DNA of 63,501 nucleotides. Origin: Verrucomicrobiota bacterium. Lineage in GTDB: Bacteria; Verrucomicrobiota; Verrucomicrobiia; Limisphaerales; SIBE01. Each line of letters opens with the position of its first letter. Positions within the stretch are counted from its first letter, which is position 1. The notes beneath the pieces were generated by a model. It was given only the letters and a program-made list of their open reading frames with translations. It had not been told where the DNA came from and ran no database searches. The DNA is taken from assembly GCA_016871515.1 (NCBI GenBank), contig VHDE01000016.1:1-63501 (forward strand), given 5' to 3'. This document shows, in pieces, positions 17,713 through 26,727 of this stretch. The translations under genes and the position numbers were made by a program.

Positions 17713-18063
17713 AGCTCAACGTGTCCCTTCCGGCCGACGCGCTACTAAGGACCGATTCCACTCTTAATGCCGTTCGGTAATTCAAGGCCTTGTGGCAGAT
17801 GGTTGTCCCTCCGGGACAAATGCTCTTTGAATCACCGAAAGGCATTAGATTCCACTCCGTCCCTGAAATCCCCTGAGTGGGTCTATCCTGGTGTTTTCAT
17901 AGCACCTTTTACTGTAGAAAATTGGCCTCCACGGAACATATGGGACGCAGTGGAATGCGTCCTTACCAGGTGGGGGATTGTTCAGCGTTTACATAAGTTC
18001 GGACCCGCCGCTGGGCTCACCAGGGTAGCGCTTATCGAGGGCTGTCTTTGCCGGTAATTCGCC
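17713..18063. other. gap filled by a nested family-D palindrome
   Basis: This 351-base gap has no gene. Positions 17746-17965 form a nested inverted repeat. The outer arms TAAGGACCGATTCCACT (17746-17762) and AGTGGAATGCGTCCTTA (17949-17965) match at 15/17. The inner arms are TTAATGCCGTTCGGTAATTC and its counterpart around 17826-17850, and the core is TTGTCCCTCCGGGACAA. The start of the same sequence is at 1342. Confidence 0.7.
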
Positions 18064-19092
18064 GTGGAATCTATCGATCTCTTTTGCCATTGGCTGCCGA
18101 AGGTGTACTGCGAAGCCGTCGCTCGCCTCGCTTCCCGCCCGCTTCACATGTTTGTGCGGGCGCAAAAAATTCCGGCGATGACGGATTTGGAAGCGCGGTT
18201 TGGTGTCATGGACCAGTTTCCCGGATACCATCAAGTTCCTTCGCTCGCCTCGCCGACTTTGGAAATGATGGCGGGACCCACCGCAACTCCTGAACTGGCT
18301 CGCATCGCGAACGACGCGATGGCCAAGATCGTTGACGATCATCCGGACCGGTTTGTGTCGTTTGTGGCGGCGCTGCCGCTGAATAACTCGGTTGCCGCGA
18401 GACGCGAAATAGACAGGGCTGTGGACGAACTCGGCGCCGCTGGCGTGCAAATCTTCACGAGCATCGACGGCCGTCCGGTGGATGAGCCGGAGTTTCTCGA
18501 GTTGTTCGAAATCATGGCGGCCAAGGATAAGCCAGTTTGGTTGCATCCAATTCGCGGGATGACCACGCCCGATTATCCGGCCGAGCAGGTTTCCAAATAT
18601 GATCTCTGGTGGGCGCTGGGATGGCCGCATGAAAGCGGCGTTGCGATGGGCCGCTTGGTTTTCTCCGGCATTTTCGATCGTTGTCCAAATCTCGCCGTCA
18701 TCACGCATCATGTGGGCGGAACGATTCCCATGATGGAAGGCAGGTTGGGCTCGGGGATGAAATTGTTGGGAACGCGTGTTTTACCTGGCTACGAAGAGGC
18801 CGTGAAAACTCCTTTGAAGGGATTTCCGCTGGACGGGTTCCGGAAGTTTTATGCGGACACCGCATCGTTCGGTTCACGCGCAGCCATTGAATGTGGCCGG
18901 GCCTTTTTTGGCGCGGATCGTCTCGTGTTCGCCACGGACATGCCGTTTGATCCGGAGCAAGGGCCGGGTTACATCCGCGAAACGTTGCGGGCCATTTCCG
19001 AGATGAACCTTACACAAGCCGAACGCACGGCCATTTTTTGTGGCAATGCGAAGCGCCTTCTGAAGCTCGACGCACCCCATTCGACCGCATGA
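18064..19092 (+). CDS. amidohydrolase_2-family (ACMSD-like) metal-dependent hydrolase
   Basis: Cytosolic TIM-barrel hydrolase/decarboxylase of PF04909 with GTG start at 18064, 342 aa. Recognisable blocks are DHPDRFVSFVAALPLNN, GVQIFTSIDGRPVDEPEF, KPVWLHPIRG (metal-binding His on strand), VITHHVGGTIPMMEGRL and RLVFATDMPFDPEQGPGYIRETL (the catalytic Asp region). The usual first metal motif H-x-H after beta-1 reads DLFCHWLP, so one His is replaced. It is a real oddity, or reflects use of other ligands. The stop overlaps the next ATG (ATGA), so the two are co-translated. The family includes ACMSD, gamma-resorcylate decarboxylase and 4-oxalomesaconate hydratases. Confidence 0.85.
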   Translation: MESIDLFCHWLPKVYCEAVARLASRPLHMFVRAQKIPAMTDLEARFGVMDQFPGYHQVPSLASPTLEMMAGPTATPELARIANDAMAKIVDDHPDRFVSFVAALPLNNSVAARREIDRAVDELGAAGVQIFTSIDGRPVDEPEFLELFEIMAAKDKPVWLHPIRGMTTPDYPAEQVSKYDLWWALGWPHESGVAMGRLVFSGIFDRCPNLAVITHHVGGTIPMMEGRLGSGMKLLGTRVLPGYEEAVKTPLKGFPLDGFRKFYADTASFGSRAAIECGRAFFGADRLVFATDMPFDPEQGPGYIRETLRAISEMNLTQAERTAIFCGNAKRLLKLDAPHSTA

Positions 19093-20180
19093 GCAAAGGG
19101 ACGGTTTATCCGGCTGAATCGCGTGAGTTCCGGGACGCGAAGACGGGCGTGCGCATCCGACAAGTGACGGCTCATCCCTCGATCCATCACCATCCATTCT
19201 TTTACATTCCGGCGTACGACGATCGCATGCAATGGCTGGTGTTTGTTTCGCATAGGACAGGCGCTGCGCAAATCTTTGTCGAGGAGCGGGCGACGGGAAG
19301 GCTGATTCAGCTCACGGACCGGCTTGATCTAAACGAGTGGTCTCTGCATCCTGCGCACGATGGGCGGTTCATCTACTTCACAGCGGGCGCCGGCGCCTGG
19401 CGGGTTGATACGGATACCCTGAAGGAAGAACTGCTGGCGGTTTTTGAGACCGATTCCATTAAAGCCAAGGGCATGGTGGGGGCGGCGATGGGCACAACAA
19501 CGCTGAGCCACGATGATCGCTGGTGGGCAGTCCCGGTGAAATTCGGCAACTGTTCCCGGTTCTTTGTGATCGACACCCAGACTGGCAAGGCCAGTGTGAT
19601 TCTCGAGCGAGACACCATCGGCCATCCTGAGTTTCATCCGAACGACGCAAATCTCTTGCGGTACGCTGGGCCGCACGACCGGCGCATTTGGGTTATTCAA
19701 CGTGATGGGCGCGAGAATCGCCTGGCCTACCGCCGCAACGACGCAAAGAAGGAATGGATCGTCCATGAAACTTGGATGCCGACGAAACGCGAGATTTTGA
19801 CTGCGAACTGGCCGCACGGGGTAATCGGCATTGACGTTGACACCGGAGCCGTAAGGACCGTGACCCGATTCAACGCTTGGCACCCGATGCTCAGCCGAGA
19901 TGGCACCTTGATGGCCTCGGACACCAAGAATCCGGATATCGGCCTCCAACTGTTTGACCCAAACGATGGTATCGGGCATGCGCGCACACTTTGCTTCCCG
20001 GAGGCGTCCAATGCCGGCGAACACTGGAACACGGACCATTGTCCGTACGACGATGGACCAGTCAGAGTCTATGCGCCGCAACACACGCATCCGCATCCGA
20101 GTTTTGCGCTGGACAAGTCTCGTGTGGTTTTTACGTCAGACCAATCTGGGCACGCCCAGATTTACGAAGCGTTTCTTTAA
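19089..20180 (+). CDS. oligogalacturonate lyase-like (PL22) beta-propeller protein
   Basis: 363-residue seven-bladed propeller. The start ATG 19089 overlaps the previous TGA; a longer in-frame reading begins inside the upstream gene. Motifs: GVRIRQVTAHPSIHHHPFFY near the N-terminus, LSHDDRWWAVPVK, GHPEFHPNDANLLRYAGP, and EHWNTDHCPYD. The C-terminal Q-x-x-H-x-H set, QHTHPHPSF (about residues 331-339), matches the Mn-binding Gln/His/His spacing known for oligogalacturonide lyase. No signal peptide is visible, consistent with cytosolic cleavage of unsaturated digalacturonate. Many PL22-like verrucomicrobial proteins are uncharacterised, so the exact substrate is open. Confidence 0.78.
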   Translation: MSKGTVYPAESREFRDAKTGVRIRQVTAHPSIHHHPFFYIPAYDDRMQWLVFVSHRTGAAQIFVEERATGRLIQLTDRLDLNEWSLHPAHDGRFIYFTAGAGAWRVDTDTLKEELLAVFETDSIKAKGMVGAAMGTTTLSHDDRWWAVPVKFGNCSRFFVIDTQTGKASVILERDTIGHPEFHPNDANLLRYAGPHDRRIWVIQRDGRENRLAYRRNDAKKEWIVHETWMPTKREILTANWPHGVIGIDVDTGAVRTVTRFNAWHPMLSRDGTLMASDTKNPDIGLQLFDPNDGIGHARTLCFPEASNAGEHWNTDHCPYDDGPVRVYAPQHTHPHPSFALDKSRVVFTSDQSGHAQIYEAFL

Positions 20181-20585
20181 CCCGAGAGATCAGGGTCGGA
20201 CAGGGAGAGTCCCGATTTCTTTTGGACACGCATCAGGGCCATGAACCGGAGCGCGGCGTTTACGCGCGTTTACGCCGCTTCTGTGTTCGAAGTTCCTGCG
20301 ATATTGGATGTTGAAGCGGCGTAAACCGCCGCGCTCCTAACGTCAGGTTCACGGGGAGCCTCCAGGCAAATGCTGCGCGCGGAGGGATGAACCTAATAGG
20401 ACAGAGCGTCCCGCCTGTCTTGCTTTTGGTGTTCGCAGATGCTGGGCAGGCGGGACGGCTGTCTTACGACGTTGGTTCATGAGAAGGATTCACGCACCGC
20501 AAATAGCTTTGCTTTGCCGTTGATCCGCTCACGATAATCCGATAAGCAAAGCGCACTTATCAAGTTACTGAACGAAAGAAAACTC
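20181..20585. other. gap with a C'-type inverted repeat and a family-A repeat
   Basis: No gene was seen in these 405 bases. A C'-type palindrome has arms at about 20248-20280 (GAGCGCGGCGTTTACG) and 20313-20338 (CGGCGTAAACCGCCGCGCTC). A family-A copy follows at 20387-20480. The rest, before the propeller start, looks like ordinary spacer. Confidence 0.6.
20387..20480. repeat. family-A palindromic repeat, copy 3
   Basis: This is the most complete copy. The terminal arms are ATGAACC / GGTTCAT, then AGGACAGAGCGTCCCGCCTG pairs with CAGGCGGGACGGCTGTCTTA. The loop TTGCTTTTGGTGTTCGCAG is shared with copies 2 and 4. Confidence 0.75.
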
Positions 20586-21830
20586 ATGCTTCACCTAAAG
20601 CTTCCTGCTGCTTGGTTAGTTATTGCTTCGAATATCTTTCTGTGTGCCTACGCTGGTGACTGGCCGCAATGGCGCGGCCCGAAACGTGATGGCGTTTCGA
20701 CCGAAACCGGATTGCTGAAACAATGGCCCGCCAACGGACCGCCGCTGTTGTGGAAAGCTCAAGAATTGGGCGGCGGTTACAGCACGCCGTCTGTTTCGGC
20801 TGGTCGTGTGATTGGAACGGGATACCGGGGCGCCGACGATGTCGTATGGGCGGTGGATGCTGAAACGGGCAAGCTGCTTTGGACGACGCGCCTCGGCAAA
20901 GCGGATGAATCGTTCGATATGGCGGAGGGACCGCGTTCGACGCCGGCGATTGACGGCGATCTGGTATATACCTTGGGGGGAGGCGGCAATCTTGTTTGTC
21001 TTGAATCGGCCACTGGCCGCGAGGCGTGGAAGAAGCATTTCAAAGATGAGTTTGGCGGACGCATGATGTCGGGCTGGGGTTTCTCAGAGTCCCCATTGGT
21101 GGACGGCGACAAATTGGTTTGCACCCCGGGCGGAAGCCGGGGATCGATCGTCGCGCTGAATAAGAAAACGGGCGCGTTGCTCTGGCAAACGACAGAGTTC
21201 AAAGACCGCGCCGCGTATTCGTCTGTTATCACCGCTGAGATCGGCGGCGTTCGCCAATATATTCAGTTGACGGGAGACAGTTTGGTGGGCGTAAACCCGG
21301 CTGATGGCCAGTTGCTTTGGAAAGCTGCCCGGCGCGGCGAGACTGCAGTCGTGCCAACTCCGATCTTTTACGATGATCATGTTTACGTGACCTCCGGTTA
21401 CGGAGTTGGCTGCAATTTATTCAAGATTACACGCGCGGCCGCGAAGTTTAGCGCGAGAGAGATTTACGCGAACGAGGAGATGCAAAATCACCACGGCGGC
21501 GTCATTCGAGTTGGCGAACATGTCTATGGACATTCCGACAGCCGAGGTTGGATTTGTCAGGAGTTCAAGACCGGCAAGGTTGTGTGGTCCAATCGCGGCG
21601 TCGGCAAAGGAGGGCTCGTTTGCGCAGATGGGCACCTTTATCTCCGCAGCGAAGGAGGCAAAGGGACGGTTGCGCTTGTTGAAGCGACGCCGCAGGGTTA
21701 CCGGGAGAAAGGCCGATTCGATCAGCCCAACCGCAGCAGGCGAAATAGCTGGTCTCATCCCGTCGTCGCCAATGGCCAGTTGTACCTGCGTGATCAGGAT
21801 GTATTGCTCTGTTACAACGTGAAGCCCTGA
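20586..21830 (+). CDS. exported PQQ-like (BamB-type) beta-propeller protein
   Basis: 414-residue intact paralogue of the broken gene at 6689-8017. Signal peptide [23 protein letters not shown], then the family opening [17 protein letters not shown]_2-type blades include [42 protein letters not shown] and [13 protein letters not shown], and the final blade is [18 protein letters not shown]. These propellers are extracytoplasmic, and their role (binding, scaffold or dehydrogenase) is unproven. Catalytic residues of true PQQ alcohol dehydrogenases were not seen. The next frame starts 26 bases downstream, so it is probably co-transcribed. Confidence 0.9.
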   Translation: MLHLKLPAAWLVIASNIFLCAYAGDWPQWRGPKRDGVSTETGLLKQWPANGPPLLWKAQELGGGYSTPSVSAGRVIGTGYRGADDVVWAVDAETGKLLWTTRLGKADESFDMAEGPRSTPAIDGDLVYTLGGGGNLVCLESATGREAWKKHFKDEFGGRMMSGWGFSESPLVDGDKLVCTPGGSRGSIVALNKKTGALLWQTTEFKDRAAYSSVITAEIGGVRQYIQLTGDSLVGVNPADGQLLWKAARRGETAVVPTPIFYDDHVYVTSGYGVGCNLFKITRAAAKFSAREIYANEEMQNHHGGVIRVGEHVYGHSDSRGWICQEFKTGKVVWSNRGVGKGGLVCADGHLYLRSEGGKGTVALVEATPQGYREKGRFDQPNRSRRNSWSHPVVANGQLYLRDQDVLLCYNVKP

Positions 21831-21856
21831 ACTCGCTGGCCCCAAATCTGGAAGAA

Positions 21857-22423
21857 TTGCTGAGGCAGATTTGGCGCGCTTTGGAACAGGCGCCGGTCGA
21901 TGTAAAGCATCCGTTCCGCACGCCTGTCCTAGGGACAGGTTCTGGCAATGCCTGCGGACTGCGGACGGTGGTCTTGCGAAAGGCGGAGTACGCTCGACGC
22001 ACATTGATCTGCTATTCCGACTATCGCGCGCCGAAGATCCGGCAGCTGCAACAGAATTCTGAAGTCCGCTGGCTCTTCTATCGCAGCGATGAATTGGTGC
22101 AAATTATCGCGGGAGGATCGGCATCGATCCATCACGTTGATCAGGTTGCGCGCGAGGCTTGGGAAACCACGCCGTCGGAACACCGGATGAATTATGCTTC
22201 GCCTTGCGCGCCCGGAAGCGAAATCGAGGAGCCCTCATCGGCAGTGCTCGAGAATCAACCTGCCAGCAACCGGGATGTATTCGAAGATGCCTTTTCCAAC
22301 TTTGCCGTGATCGTAACCTCCGTTCAAAGCCTGGATTTCCTAAAGCTCGACGCGCCTGGCCATCTGCGCGCGCGGTTTGTTTGGAATGGTTCGGTGGTGA
22401 AGTCATGTTGGCTCTCGCCGTGA
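21857..22423 (+). CDS. pyridoxamine 5'-phosphate oxidase-like FMN-binding protein
   Basis: 188-residue split-barrel flavoprotein-like protein. Family features: HPFRTPVLGT, GLRTVVLRKAEYARRTLICY (the first barrel strands, FMN-phosphate contacts), DYRAPKIRQLQQNSEVRWLFY, and C-terminal LDFLKLDAPGHLRARF. True PdxH has a longer C-terminus; this is the general PNPOx-like group, substrate unknown. No ATG is available in frame after the previous stop, so a TTG (21857) or CTG start is needed. A small palindrome (CCTGTCCTAGGGACAGG at about 21923-21939) lies in the coding region where homologues have a variable loop. Confidence 0.75.
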   Translation: MLRQIWRALEQAPVDVKHPFRTPVLGTGSGNACGLRTVVLRKAEYARRTLICYSDYRAPKIRQLQQNSEVRWLFYRSDELVQIIAGGSASIHHVDQVAREAWETTPSEHRMNYASPCAPGSEIEEPSSAVLENQPASNRDVFEDAFSNFAVIVTSVQSLDFLKLDAPGHLRARFVWNGSVVKSCWLSP

Positions 22424-22689
22424 AACTGGTCCAACTCTGTTTTGATCAGCCGACAAACTTTTGTCTCATATGAGACAAAAGTTTGCTCGCGTCAGGGAAC
22501 TCAGGCAACTGCGGCAACTGTGATTTCACCAAATCATCGCTTGACCAATTCAACCAGAGCGACAGCAGAGCGAAACGCTGCGTTACGAGGACGGGTCGTT
22601 CTGAGCGGTGGTGGTGTCAAGATGCACCGCGCGTTGACCAACGTTTTCTCCTTTGGGCGTGCCGACGTTTTTGCGAGATTGACGGGGAT

Positions 22690-24138
22690 ATGTTGTCCGC
22701 GCCGACCGGTGACGCACCCGAATTCAAAACAGACGAGCGGCTTCGACCCGGAAGGTTTGCCGCGCTGTTGGCGGTTCTGATCATCGCGGCGTTTCCGGAC
22801 GTTATCTTCGGCGCGCGGACTTTCTTTTACCGCGATTCTGGCATCTTTGGCTATCCGATCGCTTATTATCATCGCGAGAGCTTCTGGCAAGGTGAGATGC
22901 CGCTTTGGAATCCACTGAACAATCGCGGCCTGCCGTTTTTGGCGCAATGGAATACGATGGTGCTTTACCCGCTGTCGCTGTTCTACGTGCTGTTTCCTTT
23001 GTCGTGGTCGCTTGGCGTGTTCTGTTTGCTTCACCTGTTTTTGGCTGGTCTGGGGATGTACGGGCTCGCGCGACAATGGACCGCCAACAAACTGGCAGCC
23101 TCCGTTGCGGGATTGGCATTTGCGTTCAATGGCCTGACGCTGAGTTGCTTGAAATGGCCCAAAAATATCGCGTCGCTGGCGTGGATGCCGTTCGTTGTCT
23201 GGTTAACGGAACGCGGCTGGCGCGAGGGCGGACGAAAGTTGGTCCTCGCGGCACTGGCGGGTGCATTCCAAATGTTGACGGGCGGACCAGAGATCATTTT
23301 GTTAACGTGGGTTTTCGTTGGGCTCTTATGGATCAGCGATCTCTTCGCTAGGCGCCAGATGCGTGGAATGATCGTGGCGCGATTTCCTTGCATCATTCTG
23401 CTTGTCGCGGGCTTGGCGGCGATTCAGTTGGTTCCATTTCTTGACCTGCTGAAACACTCGCAACGCGACGCCACATTCCGTGACGCTTCGTGGTCTTTGC
23501 CGCTTTGGGGTTGGGCGAATCTCTTCGTTCCACTCTTTCGCTCTTTTCCATCGCATCAAGGTGTCTTTGCCCAATTGGGTCAGTATTGGATTTCTTCTTA
23601 TTACATGGGAATCGGATTGCTGGCGTTGGCCTTGGCCGCTCCGTGGTTAATGTCGAACAGGAGAACGTGGCTATTGGCGGCAGTCACGGCGATTAGTCTG
23701 ATTTTGTCGTTTGGCGACGCTGGGCTTGTTTTTCAATGGTTGCGCAAGCTCGTTCCCCCGCTACAGATAGTTCGGTTTCCCGTAAAGTTCGTCGTTCTTC
23801 TGGTGTTTACAATTCCGCTGATGGCCGCGTTTGCGATAGCTCGAATGCGCACTATGATGAACGCAGGTCAAGCGGCGGCCTCCGGTCCGTCGTGGATCGT
23901 CATCGCACAAACTCATTATCATCCCTGGCGGGCCTACATCCACGGCAAACCGAAGCGTCTCTGGCGCGCCAACCATTTTGCTCAAGCGATTGAAGTGCCC
24001 GGCGGCCGATCGTCGGTCCAGTTGATTTACCAAGATCGGGCCTTTGTATTCGGCGGAGTGCTGTCGGTGCTCGCTCTTGGCGCCTGTGGTTGGCTCTGGT
24101 TTCGACGAGGCCGCGATGTCTCCGCGAGGGCCGTTTGA
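22690..24138 (+). CDS. YfhO-like membrane protein, internally shortened copy
   Basis: Polytopic inner-membrane protein, 482 aa from ATG 22690; the frame is open further upstream but that part looks non-coding. The N-terminal two-thirds align with the neighbour at 24428: TFFYRDSGIFGYPIAYYHRE / QGEMPLWNPLNNRGLPFLAQ, GLAFAFNGLTLSCLKWPKN and SFPSHQGVF. After LMAAFAIARMR (about residue 390) it jumps to the C-terminal beta-module SWIVIAQTHYHPWRAYIHGK and last helix. About 280 residues present in the paralogue are missing without loss of frame. YfhO proteins are GT-C-like and act in glycosylation of lipoteichoic acid in Firmicutes; here the role is unknown. Confidence 0.8.
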   Translation: MLSAPTGDAPEFKTDERLRPGRFAALLAVLIIAAFPDVIFGARTFFYRDSGIFGYPIAYYHRESFWQGEMPLWNPLNNRGLPFLAQWNTMVLYPLSLFYVLFPLSWSLGVFCLLHLFLAGLGMYGLARQWTANKLAASVAGLAFAFNGLTLSCLKWPKNIASLAWMPFVVWLTERGWREGGRKLVLAALAGAFQMLTGGPEIILLTWVFVGLLWISDLFARRQMRGMIVARFPCIILLVAGLAAIQLVPFLDLLKHSQRDATFRDASWSLPLWGWANLFVPLFRSFPSHQGVFAQLGQYWISSYYMGIGLLALALAAPWLMSNRRTWLLAAVTAISLILSFGDAGLVFQWLRKLVPPLQIVRFPVKFVVLLVFTIPLMAAFAIARMRTMMNAGQAAASGPSWIVIAQTHYHPWRAYIHGKPKRLWRANHFAQAIEVPGGRSSVQLIYQDRAFVFGGVLSVLALGACGWLWFRRGRDVSARAV

Positions 24139-24142
24139 TCCG

Positions 24143-24410
24143 ATAATGTCTTTCGTTAATTCAAAGTTTTGTAAAGGGCTGTCCCGGAGGGACACGGTGA
24201 AATTAGCCCGGCGTTTTAACGCCGGGAACCGAATCGGCTGGGACTCAAGTCCGGTAGGGACGGTTGAACCGTGCGCAGTTGCGGGGCGATTCAACCGTCC
24301 CATCGTGACTGCCACGTTCGTTGTGACAGTCCCGGCGCTAAAACGCCGGGCTATCCTCATCGTGTCCCTCCGGGACGAATACTGTTTGAGTTGCCGAAGG
24401 GGATTCGGTT
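24143..24410. repeat. large nested palindrome (family D, copy 3)
   Basis: The gap between the YfhO paralogues is one nested inverted repeat. GTCCCGGAGGGACACG (24181-24196) has an exact reverse complement at 24361-24376. Inside it GCCCGGCGTTTTAACGCCGG (24206-24225) pairs with CCGGCGCTAAAACGCCGGGC (24332-24351), and innermost GGGACGGTTGAACCG pairs with CGATTCAACCGTCCC. The outside shoulders TTTCGTTAATTCAAA / TTTGAGTTGCCGAA extend it and match family D at 17.8 kb. Confidence 0.75.
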
Positions 24411-24427
24411 GACCCGAGGACGCACGC

Positions 24428-26710
24428 ATGTTGGAGAATTCTACTGAGGCTGGCCCGCGGCAAAGCTCGGCGTTCTCCGACAATTGGTTTGCGCCAGGGC
24501 GGGTCGCGCTTTTGCTGGCCAGCTTAATTGTCTGCAGTTTTCCGAAAGTGTTGCTGGGCTGGCAGACATTTTTCTATCGAGATTTCGGCGTATTAGCTTA
24601 CCCGGTAATCTTTCATCATCACGAAAGTTTCTGGCGCGGCGAATGGCCGCTCTGGAATCCGCTCAGCAACTGTGGCGCACCCTTTCTGGCGCAATGGGGC
24701 ACGATGGTCTTGTATCCTTTTTCCATATTCTATCTGTTGTTCCCATTACCATGGTCGATCAATTTCTTCTGTCTCGCGCATCTGTTTTGGGCGGGGTGGG
24801 GGATGTACTACCTGGCCGAGCGCTGGGCACGCCATCGATTTGCGGCGTGTGCGGCCGCTGTCGCTTTCGTTTTTAACGGCGTTACCTTTTCGAGCCTGAT
24901 CTGGCCAAATTACGCGGTGGCGTTGGGATGGATGCCATGGGTTGTGCTATGCGCCGAGAAAGCGTGGCGACAAGGCGGCAGACAAATTGTGATTGCGAGC
25001 CTAGTGGCGGTGTTGCAAATGCTCTCGGGAGTCCCGGAAGTGGTTCTGCTCACGTGGCTGCTGATAGCTGGAACCTGGGTCGGGACCTTCCTGCAAAAGG
25101 ATGCGCCGGTCAAACTTCTCATGGGCCGGACGCTGGTTGTAATCACTCTCACGAGCGGGTTGATCGCGGCGCAATTGTGGCCCTTTCTCGATTTGCTTGC
25201 GCATTCGCAACGGACCTTGAACTTTGGAACGTCAAAATGGGCGATGCCAGCATGGGGCTGGGCGAATTTTCTTGTGCCGTTGTTCCGCTGTTTTCTGACT
25301 CCCCAAGGAATCTTTTTCCAACATGGGCAGGAGTTCATGTCCTCGACCTATCCGGGGATTGGAGTGGTTATGTTCGCGCTGATGGGCGCACTGTTTGTGC
25401 GGCAACGACGCGTTTGGCTATTAGGACTAGCGGCGGCCGTGAGTGTAATCATGGCGATGGGGGAGGGCGGACTCTTGTACAATCTCCTGAGGCGAGCTAT
25501 TCCATTAACAGGCTTCGCTCGTTACCCGATTAAGTTTGTTGTGTTAACAGCGTTCGCTCTGCCGATCTTGGCGGCGTATGCCGTGAACGATTTCGGAGGT
25601 TTGCGTTTTTCAACGAGCGACCGGCGCTGGCGGCGTTTGGTGGCGATTGGGTTGGGCTTGATCGCCGCGATTGCGGTGGTTCTTTGGTTTGCGCAACGGT
25701 ATCCGCTGCCGTTAGACCAATGGCCTGCCACGCTGCGCAATGGCATATGGCGCGGCATTTTCTTGATTGGAATTCTCACGCTCTTTGCCGTGCGGAGCCG
25801 GGTCGCTCAGCCTAACGTCGCGGCCCTTGGAGTGATTTTGCTTTTGGTTCTGGATTTCTGGACTCACGCGCCGCCGCAAAACCCAACGCTGCCATCCTCA
25901 GCGATGGCGCCAGGGTTGTGGCAATTAAGCAATCAACGACCGGCGCCGGCGCACGGTGAAGGGCGAATTGTGATCAGTCCTCAAGCAGAGCAGCAATTGC
26001 TCATGAGCCGCGTGGCGGATTTGCAAAACGATTTTCTCGGGAAGCGACTCGCTCTCTGGTCCAACTTGAACATGTTGGAAGGGATTCCAAAAATCGGCGG
26101 TTCCGCGACACTTCAGTTGCGCGAGCAGATGGAAGTTCAAACGCTGCTTTACGCTTCAACCAACACGGAGTTACCGCGGTTGGCGGATTTTCTCGGAGCG
26201 TCTCTCGCGACTGCGCCAGGCCAAATCCTGGAGTGGTCCCGCCGAGAGAGTTACTTGCCGCTAGTAACATTTGGGCAAAAACCCATCTTCGCCGATGCCA
26301 CAGATACTTTGAGCGCGCTGACAAATTCCGCGTTCAATCCAAGCGAAGTGGTTTACCTGCCCGCGGAAGCGGAACGATGGGTCACCGCAACGAATCGAAG
26401 CACAGGAAGCATTGTGTCACGAAAGTTTTCGATGCAGCGGATTGAGTTGAAGATAGACGCGGCGCAGGTGGGCTTGGTCGTTATCGCACAATCGTTTTAT
26501 CATCCGTGGCGAGCCTACGTGGACGGCAAGGCGACGCCAATTTGGCGGGCTAATCATGCGTTCCAGGCTGTAGAAATCCCTGCCGGAAGCCACGAGGTGA
26601 AACTGGTTTATGAGGATTGGCGATTCAATTACGGTGCGATGATTTCTTTGGGAACGCTGCTCTTATGCACCGTGCTGTGTTTCCGCTGGATTAGCAGCAT
26701 TAGGAAATAG
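24428..26710 (+). CDS. YfhO-family membrane protein, full-length copy
   Basis: 760-residue polytopic membrane protein. After a short N-terminus come about a dozen hydrophobic spans, including the family loop FFYRDFGVLAYPVIFHHHES / GEWPLWNPLSNCGAPFLAQW, VFNGVTFSSLIWPNYAVALG and FLTPQGIFFQHGQEF. A large extracytoplasmic domain (about 440-690) precedes the C-terminal module LVVIAQSFYHPWRAYVDGKA...VKLVYEDWRFNYG and a last helix. This is the standard verrucomicrobial YfhO layout, probably a GT-C glycosyltransferase using lipid-linked sugars, although catalytic activity is inferred only. It follows a shortened paralogue, pointing to a tandem duplication. Confidence 0.88.
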   Translation: MLENSTEAGPRQSSAFSDNWFAPGRVALLLASLIVCSFPKVLLGWQTFFYRDFGVLAYPVIFHHHESFWRGEWPLWNPLSNCGAPFLAQWGTMVLYPFSIFYLLFPLPWSINFFCLAHLFWAGWGMYYLAERWARHRFAACAAAVAFVFNGVTFSSLIWPNYAVALGWMPWVVLCAEKAWRQGGRQIVIASLVAVLQMLSGVPEVVLLTWLLIAGTWVGTFLQKDAPVKLLMGRTLVVITLTSGLIAAQLWPFLDLLAHSQRTLNFGTSKWAMPAWGWANFLVPLFRCFLTPQGIFFQHGQEFMSSTYPGIGVVMFALMGALFVRQRRVWLLGLAAAVSVIMAMGEGGLLYNLLRRAIPLTGFARYPIKFVVLTAFALPILAAYAVNDFGGLRFSTSDRRWRRLVAIGLGLIAAIAVVLWFAQRYPLPLDQWPATLRNGIWRGIFLIGILTLFAVRSRVAQPNVAALGVILLLVLDFWTHAPPQNPTLPSSAMAPGLWQLSNQRPAPAHGEGRIVISPQAEQQLLMSRVADLQNDFLGKRLALWSNLNMLEGIPKIGGSATLQLREQMEVQTLLYASTNTELPRLADFLGASLATAPGQILEWSRRESYLPLVTFGQKPIFADATDTLSALTNSAFNPSEVVYLPAEAERWVTATNRSTGSIVSRKFSMQRIELKIDAAQVGLVVIAQSFYHPWRAYVDGKATPIWRANHAFQAVEIPAGSHEVKLVYEDWRFNYGAMISLGTLLLCTVLCFRWISSIRK

Positions 26711-26727
26711 GAGAGTTTCAGAGGTTC

